Below are positions 8,292 to 16,623 of a DNA stretch of 42,787 nucleotides, one piece after another. The notes under the pieces are model-generated. The model saw only the letters and a list, made by a program, of their open reading frames with translations, ran no database searches and was not told the origin of the DNA. The first letter of the stretch is position 1, and the number at the start of each line of letters is the position of its first letter. The stretch is from NCBI GenBank assembly GCA_044340485.1, contig JBIITN010000016.1, positions 1 to 42,787 of the forward strand. Direction: 5' to 3'. Position numbers and translations under genes: made by a program. The DNA is from UBA2093 sp044340485. GTDB taxonomy: Bacteria > Actinomycetota > Acidimicrobiia > Acidimicrobiales > Ilumatobacteraceae.

Positions 8292-9121
8292 CCACTGACG
8301 CGCCGCGGTTCCCTATCCCCGATTCGCTGTCACCATCTCGCATTCAGTCATTCACTAATTGCCCTCTTGCATTTCGCTTCTCCAGTATTGAAAAACTGCC
8401 CGATCCGCCCACCATCCACACCACTAAAGGAACGGCGGTGCACCGCACGCTTGAGATGTTGATGGGGTTGCCAGCAAGCGAGCGCACAGAAGATGCAGCA
8501 ACTGAACTCCATCACACAACTCGTAATGAGTATGACGAACATCCCGATCTCTTGTCACTCGGGCTGACAGAGCACGAGACAGAAAAGTTTTGGGCTGATG
8601 CGTTATCACTCGTGCGCAATTACTTTTCCATGGAAGATCCCCGCGAGATCTCTCCCGAGGGCATCGAGTTGCGCATCGAAGCGCGAATGGGAGATTTCAC
8701 TCTTCGCGGAATTGTCGACCGACTAGAGCGCACGTCTGATGGCGGATTGATCATCACCGACTACAAGACTGGTCGCAGCCCTCGTGATTCTCAAACAAAA
8801 GATCGCATGACCCAAATGATGTTGTACGCGTGGCTATGTCGCGAACATTTTGGTCAAAGCCCCGCATCACTTCGCCTCATGTACGTGCGCGATGGTCGTA
8901 CAATCAGCGCGGAACCAACAGAGCAACAGATCTCATTTCAAGAAAAACGCACGCAGGCGATCTGGAAAGCAATCGCCAGTTCTTGTACATCGGGACGATT
9001 CAGCCCTCAGAAAAGTGCATTGTGTAATTTCTGTGCCTATCAGCGTTGGTGCCCAGAGTTTGGTGGCGACCCTGAACAAGCAGTACACGAAGCTCCAGTT
9101 GTTTTAGGTGGTCGTTCGTGA
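8288..9121 (+). CDS. PD-(D/E)XK nuclease with Cas4/AddB-type Fe-S cysteines
   Basis: A 277-residue RecB-family nuclease read from a GTG that overlaps the hydrolase stop. The catalytic core is visible as GIVDRLE, then IITDYKTGRSP, then the QMMLYAW helix. One Cys near the N-terminus (about 25, in FTNCPLAFRF) and three near the end (about 246, 249 and 255, C-x2-C-x5-C) match the iron-sulfur arrangement of AddB and Cas4 nucleases. No helicase domain and no CRISPR genes are nearby. The usual annotation would be RecB family exonuclease. Its place among lipid genes is unexplained. Confidence 0.85.
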   Translation: MTTDAPRFPIPDSLSPSRIQSFTNCPLAFRFSSIEKLPDPPTIHTTKGTAVHRTLEMLMGLPASERTEDAATELHHTTRNEYDEHPDLLSLGLTEHETEKFWADALSLVRNYFSMEDPREISPEGIELRIEARMGDFTLRGIVDRLERTSDGGLIITDYKTGRSPRDSQTKDRMTQMMLYAWLCREHFGQSPASLRLMYVRDGRTISAEPTEQQISFQEKRTQAIWKAIASSCTSGRFSPQKSALCNFCAYQRWCPEFGGDPEQAVHEAPVVLGGRS

Positions 9122-9639
9122 TTCAGCGCATCGACTCAGCGGCAGAGAAGGCAACAGAACCACTTCGCAACAACCGAGTCACCAATAAAATTTTTGGCAC
9201 TGCTAGCCATGTTGGAGACTTCAGTCTGGTGTGGCATGCGATTGGCTTACTGCGCGCCGTCGGGAGCATGGACCGCTTCTACGAAGCGCTCGCATTGTCA
9301 ATTGCACTCGGTTTCGAAAGCCTCATCGTTAATCAAGGCATCAAACGACTATTTCGACGTGAACGCCCCACTGTCGATGGAGACGAGCGGTTCAACATTC
9401 GCCGCCCGCGCACATCAAGTTTCCCAAGCGGTCATGCCTCGTCGGCGACGTTTGCCGCGATTCTTCTCACATCTTTTTCGTCCGGACCGATCATTATTCT
9501 TTGGTGGACCATCGCAGCAGTTGTTGCCATCAGCCGCATCGTGGTGCGAATTCACCACGCCAGCGACATCCTCGGCGGAATCGTGACAGGAGCAGTATTG
9601 GGCACGATTGCGGTCCCAATCGTCCACTCCTTCCTCTAG
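9118..9639 (+). CDS. PAP2-family membrane phosphatase
   Basis: A 173-residue integral membrane protein with the complete phosphatidic acid phosphatase type 2 signature: Lys76 to Arg83-Pro84 (KRLFRRERP), PSGH at 103-106 and the SR...H...D motif at 139-150. It probably dephosphorylates a lipid phosphate such as phosphatidate or undecaprenyl pyrophosphate. It starts at a GTG overlapping the nuclease stop by 4 bases, closing a five-gene coupled run. If it acts on phosphatidate it would feed the WS/DGAT encoded 700 bases downstream; that link is inference. Confidence 0.87.
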   Translation: MIQRIDSAAEKATEPLRNNRVTNKIFGTASHVGDFSLVWHAIGLLRAVGSMDRFYEALALSIALGFESLIVNQGIKRLFRRERPTVDGDERFNIRRPRTSSFPSGHASSATFAAILLTSFSSGPIIILWWTIAAVVAISRIVVRIHHASDILGGIVTGAVLGTIAVPIVHSFL

Positions 9640-9690
9640 ATCTCCCTATTCGTCGAAAACGGGAATACGACTCCCGTCATTGATGTTGCA

Positions 9691-10296
9691 GTGCCCGTGC
9701 CCCGCTCTTTTGGTCTTACTTTCGATTACCGCTGCCCGTACGGACGTATTGTCCATGATCACGTTGTGAACGGGTTACGCGCTGGCGCCGATTGGAACGT
9801 CACCTTCTTGCCCTTTTGCCTCGGCCAAGCCCACGTAGAAGATGGAATGCCAGACATTTGGGAAACACCCGAACGAGACAGTGGCCTTCTTGCGCTACAG
9901 CTCGCGATCTCGCTACGTGACAATCAGCCCGACGCTTTCCTCGACGTTCATCATGCACTGTATGAACACCGTCATAACGGCGGTGGAAGCCTGACAAACA
10001 AAGACGTGTTGCGCGACATCATCTCAACAAATGGTGGCAATCCCGACGCTGCGTTTGACGACGTCTCCACAGGTCGGCCTCTCACGGTCGTAGCCGATGA
10101 ACACATGCGGTACGTGAAGTCCCATCATGTATGGGGAGTACCCGTCTTTATAGTTGACGAAAAGGCAGTGTTTGTTCGTTTGCTCGAACGCACACACGGT
10201 GATTCGACACTCGCCATCAACACAATCAACCGTGTTCTCGACAACATTGATTGGCCCATCCTGAACGAGTTCAAACACACATCCGTGCCGCAATAA
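9691..10296 (+). CDS. DsbA-family thioredoxin-fold protein with a single active-site cysteine
   Basis: A 201-residue protein with the DsbA-like opening strand LTFDYRCPYGRIVHDHV and a cis-Pro region HHVWGVPVFIVDEKAVF. The usual CxxC is reduced to one Cys (CPYG), as in 2-hydroxychromene-2-carboxylate isomerase/kappa-GST-like members. A redox or thiol-transfer role is therefore likely rather than disulfide formation. It starts at GTG 9691 (GTG 9697 is also possible), 51 bases after the PAP2 stop. Partner thiol unknown; mycothiol is plausible in this organism. Confidence 0.75.
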   Translation: MPVPRSFGLTFDYRCPYGRIVHDHVVNGLRAGADWNVTFLPFCLGQAHVEDGMPDIWETPERDSGLLALQLAISLRDNQPDAFLDVHHALYEHRHNGGGSLTNKDVLRDIISTNGGNPDAAFDDVSTGRPLTVVADEHMRYVKSHHVWGVPVFIVDEKAVFVRLLERTHGDSTLAINTINRVLDNIDWPILNEFKHTSVPQ

Positions 10297-10328
10297 CATT
10301 TCAGTTCTTTATTGCCTGTATTCGTGGA

Positions 10329-10334
10329 TAGGTT
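10329..10334 (+). promoter_or_regulatory. -10 box TAGGTT of the WS/DGAT gene
   Basis: TAGGTT, then 6 bases, then ATG 10341. No Shine-Dalgarno sequence follows, so a leaderless transcript is likely. Confidence 0.6.
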
Positions 10335-10340
10335 TTGTTC

Positions 10341-11849
10341 ATGAGCACAACAAACCCGCAGATGAACGACACCGAGGCACTCATCTGGCGTTGTGAGAGC
10401 GATCCATACCTGTTATCGACGTTCACAAATATCACACTGCTTGACCAGCCCATCGAATATGACCGTTTCGTAGAACGAATGGAACGGGCCACGTACATCA
10501 TCCCCAAACTGCGTCAACGCGTGTACGAAATGCCTGGCACCACACCTCCAATTTGGGTGACCGACACCGACTTCGATATCAACTACCACATTCGTCACAT
10601 CTCATTGCCAGCACCCGGGTCGATGCGTCAACTTCTCGACCTTGGAGCTTCACTACTAAGTGATCCGTTTGATCGCGCGCGTCCACTCTGGCAATTCACA
10701 GTGATCGAGGGTCTCTCGGGTGGTCGCAGTGCCCTGATGTACAAACTGCATCACACAATCGCTGACGGTGAAGGAACCGTTGCTCTCGTATTGCAGTTTC
10801 TTGATCTCGAACGCAATCCCGAACCACCACCTCCCATCGATGACGAAACAAAAGCCCGCGTAATTACAATGGCTCCAATGCCCTCTGGCGCACCGTCTGA
10901 TGTCCTCAGTGGTGCAATCTCATCTCCTCTTTCGCTGTTGAACTATGCCAAAGAATTTCTGAATAAACCTCAAGACGCTGCAGCCAGCGTGACATCTGCA
11001 ATCACAAATGTTCAACAGTTGTTGCAACAAGTCACAGACGTCGATCCCGCTCGCTCACCATTGTGGAACCGACGTAGTTTGCGTCGGTATTTAGAAGTTG
11101 CCCGCGTCTCGCACGAAAAAACTCGGGCCGTTGCTGATCACTTGGGCGGCACGCTCAATACCGTATTTGTCACGGCAATTGCACAAGCGTCTGCTGCCTA
11201 CCACCTCGAACGCGGTACCAATGTTGAGTCACTTCGCACGTCAATGGCGGTGAGCACCCGGACAGATATTCAACAATCAAATGCGTTCTCCCTTGTGACG
11301 GTAATGGCACCAACAGCCGACATGCCCATTGTTGAGCGATACGCAGCTATTAAAGAACTGCTTGAGAACGTGAAGAATTCAGATGTTTCTTTGTTGGAGA
11401 AGGCCGCAAAATATGCATCGCTAGTGCCCACTTCGGTTACTACACGTATCGCGCGAGCGCAGGGACAAAGTATCGACTTTGGAACCTCGAACGTGAAAGG
11501 TGCAGATTTCCCCGTCTTCATTGCTGGTGCAAAGTTGCTACAAAATCATCCCTTTGGACCATTGGCCGGATCGGCGTTCAATGTCACTCTGTTGTCCTAT
11601 GACGGCCACCTCGACATGGGTATCCACATCGACAACGGTGCCATTAGCGATCCGGAAGCATTGCGTGCTCACATTGAGCGCGCTTTTGATGAACTCTTCG
11701 CATTAGTGCCGGCGCCAGAAGTGCCAGAGCCAGAAACGACGACCGAGGCGCACGACGCTGTTTCAGCAACGCAGGGGATGCAGCGAAATGATGTGTTGAC
11801 CGTGGCACAAATGCCACGAAAGAAGCGCTGGTTTAGGAAGCGGACGTAA
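10341..11849 (+). CDS. Wax ester synthase/diacylglycerol acyltransferase (WS/DGAT)
   Basis: A 502-residue bifunctional acyltransferase that would join acyl-CoA to fatty alcohol or diacylglycerol. The catalytic HHxxxDG is at residues 137-143 (HHTIADG) and the PLWQ motif at 115-118. The C-terminal half has the family's NVKGADFPVFIAGAKL and later NVTLLSYDGHLDMGIHIDNG segments. The ATG at 10341 is chosen over an in-frame TTG two codons earlier because of the TAGGTT box. It points to neutral-lipid storage. The last 17 bases overlap a small convergent gene. Confidence 0.93.
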   Translation: MSTTNPQMNDTEALIWRCESDPYLLSTFTNITLLDQPIEYDRFVERMERATYIIPKLRQRVYEMPGTTPPIWVTDTDFDINYHIRHISLPAPGSMRQLLDLGASLLSDPFDRARPLWQFTVIEGLSGGRSALMYKLHHTIADGEGTVALVLQFLDLERNPEPPPPIDDETKARVITMAPMPSGAPSDVLSGAISSPLSLLNYAKEFLNKPQDAAASVTSAITNVQQLLQQVTDVDPARSPLWNRRSLRRYLEVARVSHEKTRAVADHLGGTLNTVFVTAIAQASAAYHLERGTNVESLRTSMAVSTRTDIQQSNAFSLVTVMAPTADMPIVERYAAIKELLENVKNSDVSLLEKAAKYASLVPTSVTTRIARAQGQSIDFGTSNVKGADFPVFIAGAKLLQNHPFGPLAGSAFNVTLLSYDGHLDMGIHIDNGAISDPEALRAHIERAFDELFALVPAPEVPEPETTTEAHDAVSATQGMQRNDVLTVAQMPRKKRWFRKRT

Positions 11850-12045
11850 GAAGCGAGCGCAAGTCGAGAAGCAGGTCTCCTACTTCTCCGGACGAGACCA
11901 ACTCGCGACGCAACATTTCAGCAAGGGCTTTGTCAATCACGGTGACTGCCTCGATGATTGCGTCGCTTTGTGAGCGAACCTCAGACAAAGCAACTTCTGG
12001 TTCTTGTACCGCAGTTGCTGATGTCATGTGAGTTGTCTCTGTCAT
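11833..12045 (-). CDS. Small unknown protein (70 residues)
   Basis: The protein starts MTETTHMTSATAVQEPEV and is mostly acidic and helical, with a middle VRSQSDAIIEAVTVIDKALAEMLRRELVSS-type amphipathic helix given here only in outline. No family is recognised. The start at 12045 is supported by a GGAAAGGA Shine-Dalgarno sequence about 6 bases upstream; the longer open frame is unlikely. It ends inside the 3' end of the WS/DGAT gene on the opposite strand. A lipid-body or regulatory role would be a guess from position only. Confidence 0.6.
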   Translation of the reverse strand: MTETTHMTSATAVQEPEVALSEVRSQSDAIIEAVTVIDKALAEMLRRELVSSGEVGDLLLDLRSLLTSAS

Positions 12046-12077
12046 GGTGCATCCTTTCCGCCTGGAATGCTGTCTGC

Positions 12078-12104
12078 TCATGAAACGTATCGGCGCTTCA
12101 TGAA
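12078..12104. repeat. Direct repeat TCATGAA, 20 bp apart, in a divergent promoter region
   Basis: TCATGAA occurs at 12078-12084 and 12098-12104, each followed by an ACGT-containing half. Start-to-start spacing is 20 bp, about two DNA turns. It lies between the small leftward gene and the rightward SDR, so it could be an operator. Confidence 0.4.
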
Positions 12105-12147
12105 CGTTTGTCCCATCGTAACTAGGACGTCTGTCACCCGCTGGCAT

Positions 12148-12153
12148 TAGTGT
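12148..12153 (+). promoter_or_regulatory. -10 box TAGTGT of the second SDR gene
   Basis: TAGTGT, then 6 bases, then ATG 12160; leaderless arrangement. Confidence 0.55.
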
Positions 12154-12159
12154 CCGAAT

Positions 12160-12987
12160 ATGGACCTTTCGGGGAAAAATATTGTTGTAACTGGTGCGGC
12201 AGGCGGAATAGGTGCCGCGCTCTCACGCCGATTCCTGGCAGCAGGAGCCAATGTGGTGATTGCTGACCGTGATAGTGCGCGCATACACAAAGCTGTGGAC
12301 GAACTCATCGCGCACACCGCTAGTGGTGTGGGCGGCAATGCATATGCGGTAGTTGCCGATATCAGTTCCGAGCAGGGAAACATCGACCTCATTCGTGAGT
12401 CGCGACAACTTCTCGGCTCGATTGATCTGTTTTTTGCAAACGCTGGTGTTGGCATGGGTGCCATGTTGGAAAACACCGATGAAAACACCTGGGACGATGT
12501 CATGAATATCAACTTTCATGCGCATCGTTGGGCGGCAAAACATCTCATCGAAGAATGGATCGACCGCGGTGACGGATACTTCTGCAGCACTGCGTCGGCG
12601 GCGGGACTACTTTCACAAATTGGAAGTGCAACCTATTCGGTATCAAAACATGCTGCGGTGGCGTTCGCAGAATGGTTAGCGATTACCTACGGCGACAAAG
12701 GCGTAAAAGTGTCCTGCCTTTGCCCGCAAGGTGTCAACACCGACATGCTCAATCCCCCATCTGGTACCGAGGGGCTCGACACGCGCGGACTTGAAGCAGT
12801 AAAGGCTTCCGGAAATGTTCTTGAACCAGACGACGTCGCAGAGATCGTGTACCAACACATTGTTGCTGAGACATTTTTGATTCTTCCTCACGCCGAAGTT
12901 TCCACATACGAAGAACGCAAAGTTGCAGATAGAGATCGATGGATTGCGGGCATGCAACGTCTGCAATCTCGAATCTTGAACAGCTAG
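12160..12987 (+). CDS. Short-chain dehydrogenase/reductase
   Basis: A 275-residue classical SDR. It shows TGAAGGIG near residues 11-18, DRDSARI after the second strand (an Asp favouring NAD or a basic residue favouring NADP cannot be settled), FANAGVG, the catalytic Ser in STASAAG and Tyr-x3-Lys in YSVSKHA. The substrate is unknown; relatives near lipid genes are often called oxidoreductases of 3-hydroxyacyl or steroid type. It is expressed from its own leaderless promoter and sits 24 bases before the next gene. Confidence 0.87.
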   Translation: MDLSGKNIVVTGAAGGIGAALSRRFLAAGANVVIADRDSARIHKAVDELIAHTASGVGGNAYAVVADISSEQGNIDLIRESRQLLGSIDLFFANAGVGMGAMLENTDENTWDDVMNINFHAHRWAAKHLIEEWIDRGDGYFCSTASAAGLLSQIGSATYSVSKHAAVAFAEWLAITYGDKGVKVSCLCPQGVNTDMLNPPSGTEGLDTRGLEAVKASGNVLEPDDVAEIVYQHIVAETFLILPHAEVSTYEERKVADRDRWIAGMQRLQSRILNS

Positions 12988-12997
12988 TTCACATCAG

Positions 12998-13003
12998 TAC
13001 AGT
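12998..13003 (+). promoter_or_regulatory. -10 box TACAGT of the RDHSWG protein gene
   Basis: TACAGT, then 8 bases, then ATG 13012. Confidence 0.5.
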
Positions 13004-13011
13004 GGCTCGTC

Positions 13012-14037
13012 ATGGGAGTACGCCTCGAGCCACAAGATGAATACATGCACGAATTGGGACCTGAGCCCAACTTCAACGAGAGCATGTACATCAATTGCTT
13101 TGATCCACGCACAAAAATGGGTGGCTGGTTTCGTATGGGCAACCGAGCCAACGAAGGTTATGCCGAGATGACCGTGTGTATCTATCTTCCCGACGGACGC
13201 GTGGGCTTTATGTTTAAGCGGCCAGAGATTTCCAGCAACGACCGCCTTGATGCTGGCGGAATGACATGGACAATGGTGACACCGTTTGAAGAGCTACGTG
13301 TCGATTACGTGGGCAAAGTTGTTGTGCTTTCTGATCCGTACGAGATGTCACACCCCAAAGAAGCATTCAAGAACAATCCGTACTCTGAATGTGAAGTCCA
13401 CCTCACATTCACAGGCCAGGGACGCAGCGCCATGTTTGGTGGCGAACCAGACACTCCTCATGAAAAGCCAGGCGAGGAATTTGCAAAAGCACACTACGAA
13501 CAACTTGTTGAAGCAACTGGAACAATTCGTATTGGTGATGAGCAATGGGAGCTACGCGGTTGCGGTTTACGCGACCATTCGTGGGGACCGCGCTATTGGC
13601 AAGCACCGTGGTATTACCGCTGGCTTACCGCAAACTTCGGACCGGATCTTGGCTTCATGGCAAGTCGTGTTGCACGCAAAGACGGGCCGGGAACGCGTGG
13701 TGGCTTTGTGTGGGAAAACGGCAAGATGCACTTGTGCGATGACGTTCAGATTTCAACAGTCACTCAGGGTGAAGAGCACTTTCACCAGGTTGTCACTGGA
13801 GTGTTGCGCTCTTCTCGCTCTCAGCGCGAATGGCATTTTGAAGGAACCGTACTCAGCATGATTCCGTTGCGTAATCGTCGCACAACAGATACTGGAGATC
13901 TTTTGGTGACTCGCATTAGCGAAGGTATGACGGAATGGAAAATGACTGAAGGGGAAAACGCGGGCGCCATTGGGTATGGCATGTCGGAATATCTCGATCA
14001 GATCATCGACGCAATGCCCGTGGGAATTGCTGAGTAG
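13012..14037 (+). CDS. Conserved protein with RDHSWGPR motif (AttH/CrtC-like, DUF7064/7065-type)
   Basis: A 341-residue soluble protein. The opening INCFDPRTKMGGWFRMGNR and the central GCGLRDHSWGPRYW are the marks I associate with a beta-rich, lipocalin-like family related to AttH and hydroxyneurosporene synthase (CrtC), often labelled DUF7064/7065. Biochemistry is not established for the close relatives I know. It follows an SDR and precedes mycothiol- and F420-type enzymes, so a lipid or terpenoid substrate is possible. No signal peptide or membrane segment is visible. Confidence 0.6.
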   Translation: MGVRLEPQDEYMHELGPEPNFNESMYINCFDPRTKMGGWFRMGNRANEGYAEMTVCIYLPDGRVGFMFKRPEISSNDRLDAGGMTWTMVTPFEELRVDYVGKVVVLSDPYEMSHPKEAFKNNPYSECEVHLTFTGQGRSAMFGGEPDTPHEKPGEEFAKAHYEQLVEATGTIRIGDEQWELRGCGLRDHSWGPRYWQAPWYYRWLTANFGPDLGFMASRVARKDGPGTRGGFVWENGKMHLCDDVQISTVTQGEEHFHQVVTGVLRSSRSQREWHFEGTVLSMIPLRNRRTTDTGDLLVTRISEGMTEWKMTEGENAGAIGYGMSEYLDQIIDAMPVGIAE

Positions 14038-14042
14038 TTACC

Positions 14043-14058
14043 GCAACAACAATGTTGC
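14043..14058. terminator. Possible bidirectional hairpin between convergent genes
   Basis: A perfect 6-bp stem GCAACA/TGTTGC with loop ACAA lies between two convergent stops at 14037 and 14075. No T-tract follows on either side, so termination is only suggested. Confidence 0.35.
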
Positions 14059-14074
14059 ATCAATCACATCAGAC

Positions 14075-14809
14075 TTAGAGTTTGGCGCGTTCAATAAAAC
14101 GTGAGGCCAATGCTTCGTCACCGTGCAACTCGAGTGACGACAACGGTTGACGACGCCACAGCGCCATGAGAAGGTCATTAGCGGTGCCACGCAATGCGCA
14201 ATCACCTTTACCGTGACCCCACGTAACTTCAACAGACCCATCGTCTCTCACAGTGACCATCCACTCTCCGTCGACGTCTGTGCAATGAAGATGCACTGAG
14301 CCCCCAAGTAATGGTGCATCTTCACGAGCACGCACAAAGAAATTCGACAAGAACTCATCGATACCATCGCTAGCAAGTTCGAGGTCGAGATCGGCAGATT
14401 TGCCAATAGCTGCGGCCATGTCGGCAGCATGAACCGCTGTTTCATGCGCTAGTCGTCGCACTACCCACTCAGCATTACGAGGTCCAAGAAATGACCAAGC
14501 CGGTCGTGACCGTGGTGTTTTGTCCATGGTGGTGACAAGTTGTAACAGTCCTTCGCGGTACCACGAAAGAAGCATTCCATCATCGGGACGATCAGCGCGC
14601 TGCAAATCAGACGCGTCAGTGACCGACCGCACCAGCACATCATCAAACATGCGATGCACCCGACCTAAGTGAAACACAAGATCAGCACCGTTCCATTCTG
14701 GACAGCCAGGCACTGCACGATCCATCGCCTGTTCGGCAACGGACGCCAAACGTTCGCCTTGAACTCGAACGTGATCAATATATGTTGAGAGATCAAGAGC
14801 CATTGTCAT
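14075..14809 (-). CDS. Maleylpyruvate isomerase-family mycothiol-dependent enzyme
   Basis: A 244-residue DinB-like protein of the mycothiol-dependent maleylpyruvate isomerase family. Diagnostic stretches are VPGCPEWNGADLVFHLGRVH near residues 33-52 and RRLAHETAVHAADM near 119-132, which carry the expected metal-binding His residues. Family members use mycothiol as cofactor, but most are uncharacterised, so isomerase activity should not be assumed. Two in-frame ATGs (14809 and 14803) lie just after the upstream LLM stop, 2 bases away, indicating coupling. Confidence 0.82.
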   Translation of the reverse strand: MTMALDLSTYIDHVRVQGERLASVAEQAMDRAVPGCPEWNGADLVFHLGRVHRMFDDVLVRSVTDASDLQRADRPDDGMLLSWYREGLLQLVTTMDKTPRSRPAWSFLGPRNAEWVVRRLAHETAVHAADMAAAIGKSADLDLELASDGIDEFLSNFFVRAREDAPLLGGSVHLHCTDVDGEWMVTVRDDGSVEVTWGHGKGDCALRGTANDLLMALWRRQPLSSLELHGDEALASRFIERAKL

Positions 14810-14811
14810 GG

Positions 14812-15702
14812 TTATAACCCTTTAGTTGCGTCGGCCAGTTCTTGCCATGTATCAAATGGCAATACTTTGGGATTTGCTGTTAACACTTGAACACACACGT
14901 GATCTGCCCCCGCATCTAGGTGTGCTCTGATACGCGACACGATCTGATCTGTTGTGCCCCATGCGCAAATTGCATCCACCAATGCATCTGTCGCGCCAGT
15001 GATGTCTTCTTCAGTCCAACCCATACGCTTCAAGTTGTTTGTGTAGTTCGGCAATCGCAAATACGTCGCCATGTACTTACGAGCAATTTCGCGTGCCACT
15101 GTTGCATCGGTTTCAAATACCACCGCAACTTCTGGCGCAAGCAGTGGGCCTGTTCCAAGTTCTTCACGCGCAACTGCCGTGTGTTCAACAGGAGTGAAAT
15201 ATGGATGCGCACCCATGGTGCGTTCAGCAGCGAGCTTCAACATCTTTGGTCCAAGCGCAGCTAACACGCGTTGCGGTTGTGTTGAAGGTGACGCACCGAA
15301 AAACAAACCTTCATCCATGCGATCGAGGTACTCAACCATTGTTGAATAGGGCTTGCTATAGGTGGCCTTGTGTGCGCCTTCCACCATTGGTTGGTGACTC
15401 ACGCCAAGACCAAGGACGAAGCGATCAGGAAATGCTTCGGTGACCGTGCGCCACCCCGCCTGCATCGTGTGTGCGGTGCGGGCGTGAATGTTTGCGATAC
15501 CCGTTGCCATTTTCAATGTCTTTGTGGCAGACAGCAACAACGAACATGACGCGAAAGGTTCGCGACCGATAGCTTCTGGCACCCACACCGTCCCAAAACC
15601 CATTGCCTCAATGCGCTGGGCTGCCTCTTGTGCAAGAGACATTGGCTGCATGTCGAGATCAAAGGTCCATAATCCAATGCGGCCTAATCCGTGGTCACTC
15701 AT
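14812..15702 (-). CDS. LLM-class F420-dependent oxidoreductase
   Basis: A 296-residue luciferase-like TIM-barrel oxidoreductase of the type that usually uses coenzyme F420. Visible segments are IEAMGFGTVWVPEAIGREPF, ATGIANIHARTAHTMQAG and FVLGLGVSHQPMVEG. The substrate is unknown. The ATG at 15702 is preferred over GTG 15723 because TAGTGT lies 7 bases before it. It is followed, with a 2-base gap, by the mycothiol-dependent enzyme. Confidence 0.85.
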   Translation of the reverse strand: MSDHGLGRIGLWTFDLDMQPMSLAQEAAQRIEAMGFGTVWVPEAIGREPFASCSLLLSATKTLKMATGIANIHARTAHTMQAGWRTVTEAFPDRFVLGLGVSHQPMVEGAHKATYSKPYSTMVEYLDRMDEGLFFGASPSTQPQRVLAALGPKMLKLAAERTMGAHPYFTPVEHTAVAREELGTGPLLAPEVAVVFETDATVAREIARKYMATYLRLPNYTNNLKRMGWTEEDITGATDALVDAICAWGTTDQIVSRIRAHLDAGADHVCVQVLTANPKVLPFDTWQELADATKGL

Positions 15703-15709
15703 GTTTTCC

Positions 15710-15715
15710 ACACTA
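15710..15715 (-). promoter_or_regulatory. -10 box TAGTGT of the LLM oxidoreductase gene
   Basis: TAGTGT on the minus strand, 7 bases before ATG 15702. It decides between two possible starts. Confidence 0.55.
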
Positions 15716-15786
15716 GAAGCCACGCTCCGTGCGCGCGTGACTGGGTGACCGAAAACTATGCGGGCACAGCGTGAACTTTCGGAAAA

Positions 15787-16578
15787 CTATTCACCAGCAA
15801 CCCATTGATCAATGATGTGACGTGCGATTGAGACGTGCGGTGGAACGTTTGGAAGTTGATCACGACGAAACCATTTGGCATCTGCAATCTCTGTGGGGTC
15901 GCATTGAATGTCGCCACCCACGTACCGCGCACGGAAACCGATCATGAGCGAATGGGGAAACGGCCATGGTTGACTCCCCACATAGCGCACGTCATCACAC
16001 ATGACACCAACTTCTTCGTGAATCTCGCGCACCACTGCTGCTTCGAGACGCTCGCCTGGCTCGACAAAACCTGCAAGGCACGAGTACATCTCCCCGCGCC
16101 AGTTCACACCCTGTGCGAGTAATGCTTCTTCATTGGCCCCCTCACCGCGTGTCACGAGGGCAATCACTGCTGGCGCAAGACGAGGAAAGACCGAGAGTCG
16201 ACATTCTGTGCACACATAGGCGCGCTCACTATCGGCAAGTCGCGTCGATGAACCACATCGCCCACAAAACCGATGCGTGCGCATCCAATCCACTAACTGA
16301 ACGGCGCGACCTGCCATGAACCAATCACCTTCACCCATCCGACCAAACATTGAGTACAGGTCAAGTGCTGCTCCGTCAGAGGGGTCCACTTTTGTAGGCA
16401 CGTCAACACCCCAACACGCAACCGCGTCCTGCATCCCTAAAAAAACCACATCCCATGCTGAATCTGCAAGTACTTCATCCACCCACACCGATGTACCAAC
16501 CACATGAAAATAACGGTGCTTGCGCGTCTCGGGTCCCGGCCCAATTGAAGGTTGAAAATGAATTACATGGTCTCTCAT
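15787..16578 (-). CDS. nudC: NAD(+) diphosphatase / NADH pyrophosphatase
   Basis: A 263-residue Nudix hydrolase. The C-terminal half has a complete Nudix box (GFVEPGE...REIHEEVG) followed by the NudC-specific SQPWPFPHS signature. Before it is a zinc ribbon, CGRCG and CTEC, in the usual NudC position. It would cleave NADH, NAD+ or NAD-capped RNA. The start MRDHVIHF at 16578 has TACCGT 9 bases upstream; ATG 16620 would add 14 residues but falls 3 bases from the divergent thiolase start. Confidence 0.92.
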   Translation of the reverse strand: MRDHVIHFQPSIGPGPETRKHRYFHVVGTSVWVDEVLADSAWDVVFLGMQDAVACWGVDVPTKVDPSDGAALDLYSMFGRMGEGDWFMAGRAVQLVDWMRTHRFCGRCGSSTRLADSERAYVCTECRLSVFPRLAPAVIALVTRGEGANEEALLAQGVNWRGEMYSCLAGFVEPGERLEAAVVREIHEEVGVMCDDVRYVGSQPWPFPHSLMIGFRARYVGGDIQCDPTEIADAKWFRRDQLPNVPPHVSIARHIIDQWVAGE

Positions 16579-16587
16579 CGACCACTG

Positions 16588-16593
16588 ACGGTA
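16588..16593 (-). promoter_or_regulatory. -10 box TACCGT of nudC
   Basis: TACCGT on the minus strand, 9 bases before ATG 16578, in the 45-base gap shared with the divergent thiolase gene. Confidence 0.45.
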
Positions 16594-16610
16594 GTGCGAG
16601 TGATCCTGCC

Positions 16611-16616
16611 TAGGAT
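16611..16616 (+). promoter_or_regulatory. -10 box TAGGAT of the thiolase gene
   Basis: TAGGAT, then 7 bases, then ATG 16624; no Shine-Dalgarno sequence. Confidence 0.55.
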
Positions 16617-16623
16617 TCATCGC

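Noticed and set aside
9659..9677. Hairpin ACGGGA/TCCCGT before the DsbA-like gene
   Set aside because: A 6-bp stem with a 7-base loop and no T-tract, 14 bases before a start codon; too weak to call a terminator or riboswitch.
13286..13861. 191-codon open frame on the plus strand
   Set aside because: A +1-frame shadow inside the RDHSWG protein gene; no start signal and no recognisable fold.
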